A DNA stretch of 14,922 nucleotides from Pavlovales sp. CCMP2436 (lineage: Eukaryota; Haptophyta; Pavlovophyceae; Pavlovales): NCBI GenBank assembly GCA_026770615.1, contig MU631688.1, forward strand, positions 21,695 through 36,616. The letters are read 5' to 3'. Each line of letters starts with the position of its first letter. Within the stretch, counting starts at the first letter, position 1. A model generated the notes under the pieces. It was not told where the DNA came from. It saw only the letters and a list, made by a program, of their open reading frames with translations, and searched no databases. Below are positions 1-5,098 of this stretch, in pieces. Position numbers and translations under genes: made by a program.

Positions 1-235
1 GTTGGACTTGCTGCTCACGATCGGAACTCTGTGCGTGGGCATCTACGCCACGATCGGATCTCTCTTCGGCATGAACGCCAGCTTCACCGGGCCGGACTAC
101 TACGACCTGCAGGAGGACGGCGAGCCGGGTCTGCTCACGTTCAAGACGATTGTGCTGACTGGTTTCCTGGGCTGCAGCTCCCTCTTCGTGCTCATCCTCC
201 TCTACTGCCGCAGCAAGCGACTTCTCTTCGCCTGA
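1..235 (+). CDS. MRS2/CorA-type Mg2+ channel, C-terminal exon (partial)
   Basis: This is the 3' end of a magnesium channel of the CorA/MRS2/ALR superfamily. Frame 2 is open from the window edge to TGA at 233-235, giving about 77 residues; the 5' part lies outside the window. The first helix ends in the family signature, read here as GTLCVGIYATIGSLFGMN. An acidic loop follows (DYYDLQEDGEPG), then a second helix (TIVLTGFLGCSSLFVLILL) and a short basic tail (CRSKRLLF). In this family the GMN loop between the two C-terminal helices forms the outer mouth of a pentameric pore. MRS2 members sit in mitochondrial, plastid or other internal membranes, and location cannot be told from this part. Codons are G/C-ending like the other host exons. 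The reading starts at an internal Leu codon, so no start codon is claimed. Confidence 0.85.
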   Translation, partial: LDLLLTIGTLCVGIYATIGSLFGMNASFTGPDYYDLQEDGEPGLLTFKTIVLTGFLGCSSLFVLILLYCRSKRLLFA

Positions 236-276
236 GCAAGGGAGGGCGGGAGCAAGGGAGGGAGCAAGGGAGCGAG
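234..276 (+). repeat. Short G-rich tandem repeat after the MRS2 stop
   Basis: About five imperfect copies of a GGGAGCAA-like unit begin at the stop codon of the magnesium channel, so they would lie in its 3' UTR. Confidence 0.6.
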
Positions 277-832
277 ACCCACTGTGCGGAGGCGTAGGTG
301 TGCGTGGCGTGCTTTCGGATTCTGCTCTTGCAGTTTTGCTCGCCTGCGTCATTGAGCCGGCGGCTTTTCACTGGATGCAACTCTGTGAGAAACCGGGCTC
401 AAAACCGGACTCGAGATGCTACGCGCCAAGAGTCTGGCTACCCAGATCAGAGGAAGGCAAGAAGGGGATGGCAGCAAAGAATGCCTTCGCTTGATGCCCG
501 CTCCCTCCCGGCGAGCTGCCCACTCCTCCCCACTCCGCCGGTGCGCGTTTCCAGCCCCTGGTGTGGCTCGATGTATACTAGAACTCGATGTACACCCTCG
601 CTCTTCCTCTATCTCTCTCTCCGCAGCCTCTCGCTCTCAGCTTGACGGCTTTCGAGCTGGGACCCTGGCGCACTGCCCCCATGCTGCTCGCTGGCTCCGG
701 GCCACCCGCCCCGCTTGCCGCCATTGTCCCAGCCGCGGGCAGCAGGCCGGTAGATGGCACTAAGGAGAGTTACATATCTGTCCACGTCTTCGACCCGGGG
801 ACAGCTTTCCCCCCTCCTCGACGTGCAGAACC

Positions 833-857
833 GCGCCACTAATTTGGATTTCGATCC
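833..857 (+). repeat. Dispersed repeat, 'cactaatt-cggatttcgacc' module, copy 1
   Basis: The sequence gccactaatttggatttcga matches 3501-3524 on plus and 3106-3136 on minus, with one or two changes. Confidence 0.6.
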
Positions 858-902
858 TCATATATCTAAGATAATTAAACTCTATCCGGTCGGTCAGCCG
901 CC

Positions 903-931
903 GCCAGCTTAAATCCCTATCAGTAATATAC
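903..931 (+). repeat. Dispersed repeat, 'gccagc..aatccctatcag' module, copy 1
   Basis: The motif gccagcttaaatccctatca, followed by gtaatatac, recurs at 2691-2734 (minus), 3501-3544 (plus) and 4135-4164 (minus); part of it is at 2831-2850 (plus). Confidence 0.6.
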
Positions 932-1093
932 AAACTCGCAGCTTATTAACGGCAGCTCGCCGCTTGCTCCCCGGTGCCGGAAGCCCTCGTGCAGCGCGTC
1001 GGGCGAGGACAGGCGCGCAAATTCGCCATGACTGTGTGCTCTGACTGTGTGCTCTGAGATGCGGGGGGCTGTCCGCCAACGCGAAGGGGCTGA

Positions 1094-1531
1094 TCACTCG
1101 TTGGTCGTCAAGCCGTCCGTCGAGGGGCCCGGGTGCAGCACGTCAGACTCGAGGATCTGCGGGGTGCCCGTTGAGCCATCGACGTCTGAGCTGGGTGGCA
1201 CCGGCGGGTACCGCGCGCTCAAGATGCTCGCTATGCCAACGAATATTATGCCGATGCCGACGAATAAGAAAGCACTCACCCCCTTGTCCACGACTGCGGT
1301 GAACTTGGCATAGACTCCGACGGCCTTGTCTACGACTGCGGTGAACGCATCCGAGGGAGGGGGGGATGCGGAAGAAAGCCGCCATCTTGAATAGGCCCGC
1401 ACATCTTTTGGACGCAGAGGTGGATGCTGTAGATCCGGGAGGAGAGGAGGCGCGCGATGGAGAATGTGCGCTTCCATAGGCCCCGCGCGGAGAGCGTCAT
1501 GGTCACCCGGCCGCGTGCGCGCCGACCGCAC
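1094..1531 (-). CDS. Possible 3' exons of an unidentified protein
   Basis: A minus-strand frame is open here for 145 codons and ends in TGA at 1094. It contains an in-frame 42 bp direct repeat (two FTAVVDK units) and a strongly hydrophobic stretch (VSAFLFVGIGIIFVGIASIL). However, a near-ideal donor, GTGAGT, sits exactly where the hydrophobic stretch begins, and a good acceptor (cacccagctcag) lies about 93 bases downstream. The hydrophobic part may therefore be intron rather than a membrane helix. The codon phase does not simply join the two upstream exons at 1507-2012: exon 1507-1644 ends in phase 2, while this frame would need phase 1 at the CAG acceptors. It could be the tail of that gene through an exon I did not find, a separate gene, or a chance frame. 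Confidence 0.3.
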   Translation of the reverse strand: MRSARTRPGDHDALRAGPMEAHILHRAPPLLPDLQHPPLRPKDVRAYSRWRLSSASPPPSDAFTAVVDKAVGVYAKFTAVVDKGVSAFLFVGIGIIFVGIASILSARYPPVPPSSDVDGSTGTPQILESDVLHPGPSTDGLTTNE

Positions 1532-1644
1532 GGCTCGCGAGGCCCCGCGCGTCGACGAGCGCCATCTGCGCGAGGCCGCCGCGCGCGCGCGCAGCGACCA
1601 CGGCAGCGCGGCAGTCGAGGGGCTGGGGAGCGAGCAGCGCGGGC
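1507..1644 (-). CDS. Unidentified protein, second exon
   Basis: This exon-like segment lies between a CTTCAG acceptor and a GTGACC donor. It carries about 45 codons that nearly all end in G or C (PALLAPQPLDCRAAVV at its start). Its phase exactly continues the exon at 1750-2012: that exon ends in AG and this one supplies the G of an Arg codon. The intron between them (1645-1749, about 105 bases) contains two CTAAT branch-point-like sequences. A further acceptor near 1430 (tcccggatctacag) is phase-compatible, but that reading soon ends, so the 3' structure is unresolved. No family is recognised. Confidence 0.45.
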
Positions 1645-1749
1645 CTGAAGACGCGCGGCTCGTGGTGCATTAGGGGAACGGGGAGCGTGAAACGCGAGAT
1701 TAGAGGACACGCGTGGTGCGTTCAGGCGGAAGGCGGGCGCGTAAATCAC

Positions 1750-2012
1750 CTCACGATCTGGGCACCTGCCGCATGAGCCTCGTCAGCGAGTAGAGAGCCC
1801 AGCCTGGCGCCCGTCAAGACATTGACGTCGGAAGACTGCACGACGCGTTGCTCGATTACGCCGATGGGTCCGAACGCCTTGGCCACCGCTGCGCGCACGC
1901 GCGCTGGCAGGCGAGCGGGCACGGCCAGCGGCGGGCCACGCGACATCGCGACGCGTGGTCGCGCGACATGGACTTTCGTGCTCAACGCGAGCGCGAGGAT
2001 GACAGCCAGCAT
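1750..2012 (-). CDS. Unidentified secreted or membrane-anchored protein, first exon
   Basis: The frame starts at ATG 2012 and runs 87 codons to a GAG|GTGATT donor. The N-terminus, MLAVILALALSTKV, is a short hydrophobic stretch that fits a signal peptide or signal anchor. After it come a basic region and an Ala-rich segment (VRAAVAKAFGPIGVIEQRVV). Upstream in frame there is a TGA only a few codons before the ATG, which supports this start. The exon joins in phase to 1507-1644. I do not recognise the family; the order signal peptide, Pro/Arg stretch, compact Ala/Val region is all that can be seen. Overlapping plus-strand frames have poorer codon use and look like shadows. Confidence 0.5.
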
Positions 2013-2690
2013 CCCGCACAGGAACCGACGACGTCAACGTCGGGATCCCAACTTCCCAGCCAAATCAACCTCAACCACACCGAGGCGAGGATGCTGATCA
2101 CCAGACGACCCGACCCTCCACTTTTACGGCGGCCCGACTCGCTGTCGCGGGACGGGCGCTGGCGGGCGTAGGCGGCCCCGAGGCGGTCGGCCATCAACGC
2201 GGCGGGGGGGGGCAGCTCGCTAAACCGACGGGTCGTGCCGCGCGACCGGGCTCTGCGGGCGCTGATGTGTATTTAAAAAAAAAAAAAAAAAACGCGGCAA
2301 TAATTATGTGCGCCTCATCGCCAACGCGTAGAACCACGGCCATCAAGAATTCTGTCCGATAAAGACCGGATAAAGACCGGGATGCTTGCCTGTACTGGTT
2401 CACCAGGTTAGGGGTTACGCTCAAAATCAGTGCTTTCCTAACCTATAGAAAGTAACTAACCGAACCTTTGCCGACATGCCGCCCGCCGCAGGCGCCCCGC
2501 GGGCTCCCAAGGCGCCTTTACTTGCGTAGAAAAAAAAATCGGCCTTTTGTATAACTACATGTAAGGAAAAGAAGCCCAATTAAGGCTATTTTCCTAGTAT
2601 GCGGCAGGCGCTTCCGGGCCCGATCCCCCCCCCCTCAACCTACATTCGTCCCGCCCAGACCCTAGGTTCTAGGTTGGGGTCGAAATATAT
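2013..2690. other. Non-coding stretch with poly(A) and short repeats
   Basis: The stretch contains a 17-base A run (2275-2291), a short direct repeat (gataaagaccg twice near 2357-2380) and a run of nine or more C at 2627-2636. A short GC-rich minus-strand frame near 2110-2195 (MADRLGAAYARQRPSRDSES) has host-like codon use, but I could not connect it to an exon. Nothing else is identifiable. Confidence 0.4.
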
Positions 2691-2734
2691 GTACAGATAT
2701 ATTTCTGATAGGGATTCAAACTGGCGTCTGACTG
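2691..2734 (-). repeat. Dispersed repeat, copy 2
   Basis: On the minus strand it reads cagtcagacgccagtttgaa followed by tccctatcagaaatatat. It faces the partial copy at 2831-2850, so the two form an inverted pair around a 96 bp spacer. Confidence 0.65.
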
Positions 2735-2830
2735 TTCCGAAGGTTGTGCTATGGTCTGAGCGCTGCGTCGCCCATTGCCTGCTGCGTGCCTTAGTCGGCT
2801 GTGCTGGCTTGGGCGCCACCGCGCGTATAC

Positions 2831-2880
2831 ATCAGACGCCAGCTTGAATATTTCGGATTACGACCCGATTCCCTCTTCCC
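2831..2880 (+). repeat. Dispersed repeat, copy 3 (both modules)
   Basis: atcagacgccagcttgaata is the inverted mate of 2711-2734. It is followed by ttcggattacgacccgattc, a diverged copy of the second module. Confidence 0.6.
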
Positions 2881-2907
2881 AGGGTTGAATCGCGTCGCCG
2901 AAATCAG

Positions 2908-3062
2908 TGGTCGGCGGTGTGGCCGGAGGTGGACGACGCGGAGTGCCAGGCGAGCTTCGAGGCCGAGCAGACGCGCACGCTTCAGTGCGCGCACGACGAC
3001 CCGCTCCAGGCCACCTGCGCATGCCGCTCGCAGCACTGCAGGCCGCGCCATCCCATGTGGGG
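2908..3062 (+). CDS. Stranded Cys-rich exon, unidentified
   Basis: After an AG (aaatcag) the frame TGG TCG GCG GTG TGG opens. It gives about 50 residues with almost uniformly G/C-ending codons: WPEVDDAECQASFEAEQT, then CAHDDPLQATCACRSQHC. Five cysteines fall within about 35 residues, suggesting a small disulfide-bonded or metal-binding module, but I cannot name one. A GTATGG donor-like site follows TGGG near 3061. The surrounding sequence is AT-richer and non-coding, and the segment is bracketed by oppositely oriented members of the dispersed repeat family (2831-2880 plus, 3106-3136 minus). It could be one exon of a gene whose other exons I missed, or a gene fragment carried by a repeat element. 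Confidence 0.4.
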
Positions 3063-3105
3063 TATGGTCCAAGACGGTTGCGGCGCGCAAGAATGGTTAG
3101 GCGAG

Positions 3106-3136
3106 GGGTCGAAATCCGAATTAGTGGCGCGATTCC
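3106..3136 (-). repeat. Dispersed repeat, copy 4
   Basis: On the minus strand it reads gcgccactaattcggatttc followed by gacccc, matching 833-857 and 3501-3524 in opposite orientation. Confidence 0.65.
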
Positions 3137-3353
3137 GCACTGGGGAGGGGGAATAGTTGTGGGCGGGACGAAGTAGTAGACATTCTTCGCCCCTGCGCGT
3201 TAAGTGCCAATAGCTATTGTCAAATTAAGCCTTTCTCGACGGTCGTAGCCCACCTCGTGTGCCTCTCGAGTGCATCTGGGGTCGACAACATGCTAAAGGT
3301 AACTAACATTTTCGATTCTTAGCGCTCGGAAGTGATAAGAAAGTCATGGTTCC

Positions 3354-3441
3354 CGATGGGGCACATGGGAGTTAGATGCAGATTCGTGAATGCGGCGCCG
3401 CACCATTCACGAATCTGTATCTAGCTCCTCTATGCCCAACC
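3354..3441. repeat. Long imperfect inverted repeat (hairpin)
   Basis: The inner arms 3368-3392 and 3404-3428 match at 23 of 25 positions around an 11-base loop that contains GGCGCC. The arms read ggagttagatgcagattcgt on the left and the reverse complement of ggagctagatacagattcgt on the right. Weaker pairing continues outwards to about 3354 and 3441. It could be a foldback element, the core of a MITE, or a transcribed stem-loop. Confidence 0.75.
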
Positions 3442-3500
3442 CGGTTCGTAAGTATCATGAAAGATTTTCACCGGACTTTTTCGCAATTTCCCCCCGGACT

Positions 3501-3544
3501 GGCCACTAATTCGGATTTCGACCCAATCCCTATCAGAAATATAC
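3501..3544 (+). repeat. Dispersed repeat, copy 5
   Basis: ggccactaattcggatttcg is followed by acccaatccctatcagaaat; both modules of the repeat family are joined in this copy. Confidence 0.65.
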
Positions 3545-3837
3545 ATATATGCATGGCCAGTGATATACTTTTACTTATATTGCGTAGGCAATATATTAAA
3601 TGCGGCCTCACGCAATGCTCCTTCGTCCTCGGCTCTGACAAAACCTTTTAGCGAGTTTTTTTGATTTACACGATTTCCGCGCTCATTTTTGATTTCTAGG
3701 CGGTGGAAAAATACAATAGCGCAGGGACTGCTCCCAGCCAGCAGCTGCAACAACTTGATGAACAAAGCTGACCGAACCCCTCGGGCAAGGAAGCGCATTT
3801 TTAAATGTGTTGCCGCATTTTTTTTATGTGTTGCGCC

Positions 3838-3929
3838 TCAGACGTGCAGCGACGCCTTGCGCTCCAGTTGGAAGCGAGGGTCGTGCAGGATGCCGGCGCG
3901 GTCCGAGAGGGGCTGGCGGAGGGAATTAC
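3838..3929 (-). CDS. MgtC-family gene, terminal exon
   Basis: The exon lies between CACAACAAAAACAG and the stop TGA (3838-3840) and is 92 bases long. Two bases complete the Gly codon, then it encodes NSLRQPLSDRAGILHDPRFQ and LERKASLHV. Codons end mostly in G/C, unlike the AT-rich flanks. Confidence 0.65.
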
Positions 3930-5034
3930 CTGTTTTTGTTGTGATTAGTATTCGTATCAGTATCAGTACCATTAAGCATCAGTTTCAGTATCTTTGGATT
4001 TTTGTGCGTTTATTTGTGTTTACCGGAGAGAGGCTCGTCCTGCCGCTCCTCGTCGGGGAGGTCTTCCTTCATGCGGCCGGCGATCCTGCATTTTTTGGTA
4101 TGTTTTGTTTTTTAGTGTATACATTTTATAATGACTGAGAGGGATTCGGGCTGGCGTCTGACTGCATTGGAAGTTTTGCTGATCTCTAAATGCTAAGACG
4201 CCCCGTGTAAGCATATGAATTAAGGGGGGTTCTTTCTAACGGTGTGAGAAATCGCCCGCGTACATATTCATGCAGCGCGCGAAGCGGAGAGAGATAACGC
4301 TCTCAAAAAAATGGAATTGCATATATTTCAATTAGATAGAAGAAGACGATAAAAGAACTATTGTAAAAAAAAAAAAAAAAACCTGGGCGCGAAGCGGAGA
4401 TAGATGACGCTCAAGAGAGTCGAGAAAACTGCGGGCACAAAAATCCCACCGCCGACCTAAATGATGATATGCGACTTATGTAGTTCTGACGATGATGCGT
4501 ATTTTAGTTTTCATTCTTCTTCTTCTTTTTCTTCCTTCTTCTCATCATTAAATTTTTTGTGATTACCAAGATGCAGACTGCCACCGACAGCCAGACGGAA
4601 GTTATTATGCTAGTCTTTGATTATTTTGTCATTTAATTTTTTGATGATTTTAGTATTTGATGATTTGATGATTTTATTGTTGTCACTGTCGTTACCAGGA
4701 TACCCACAGCCGCCGACAGCCAGACGGAAGTCGCGGTCGTCAGCCCGTGTACCTCGGGTGCGGAGTTGCCGTTCTTTTGTACCGTCCTTTTGTTCATGAT
4801 GGTGATGATGGTGATGATGATGATGATGATGATGATAATGACAACGATTAGTTATTATATTTTTAATTATTATTATTATTATTAGTGTACTTCGGGAGCA
4901 AATATTCAGTTCTTAAATGTTTTGCACCGTACTGTTCATCATCATCGTTATCATCATCACTATCATCATCAATATCATTCTAGCTTTTTCATCGTCCTTA
5001 TCCTGAACCTTTTCATCATCAGTATTGCTCTTAC

Positions 5035-5098
<64 letters not shown>

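Larger units (their letters stand above)
277..1093. other. Intergenic stretch, no gene recognised
   Basis: Several frames are open here (for example 300-494 and 588-842 on plus, 609-839 on minus), but they overlap on both strands, have mixed codon use and show no domain. A pyrimidine-rich run ending in CAG at about 598-625 resembles a splice acceptor, but no convincing exon follows. Two copies of the dispersed repeat described elsewhere (833-857 and 903-931) lie here. I see no RNA gene. Confidence 0.5.
3137..3837. other. AT-richer non-coding stretch
   Basis: Apart from the hairpin and one repeat copy listed separately, I see only a small minus-strand frame ending at 3571 (FVRAEDEGALREAAF in its last part). 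It looks protein-like, but I cannot link it to an exon or family. The end of this stretch would contain the polyadenylation region of the minus-strand MgtC-family gene. Confidence 0.4.

Noticed and set aside
300..494. Plus frame with KPGSKPDSRCYAPRVWLPRS as a gene
   Set aside because: Looks somewhat protein-like, but overlaps other open frames on both strands, has mixed codon use and no splice or domain support.
2110..2197. MADRLGAAYARQRPSRDSES frame as first exon of the gene at 1507-2012
   Set aside because: The codon use is host-like, but a TGA lies in the frame just before ATG 2012 and no acceptor joins the two in phase.
2691..2850. tRNA or tRNA-derived SINE from the ccag..gaatccc motif
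   Set aside because: No cloverleaf, A box or acceptor stem could be found; kept only as a dispersed repeat.
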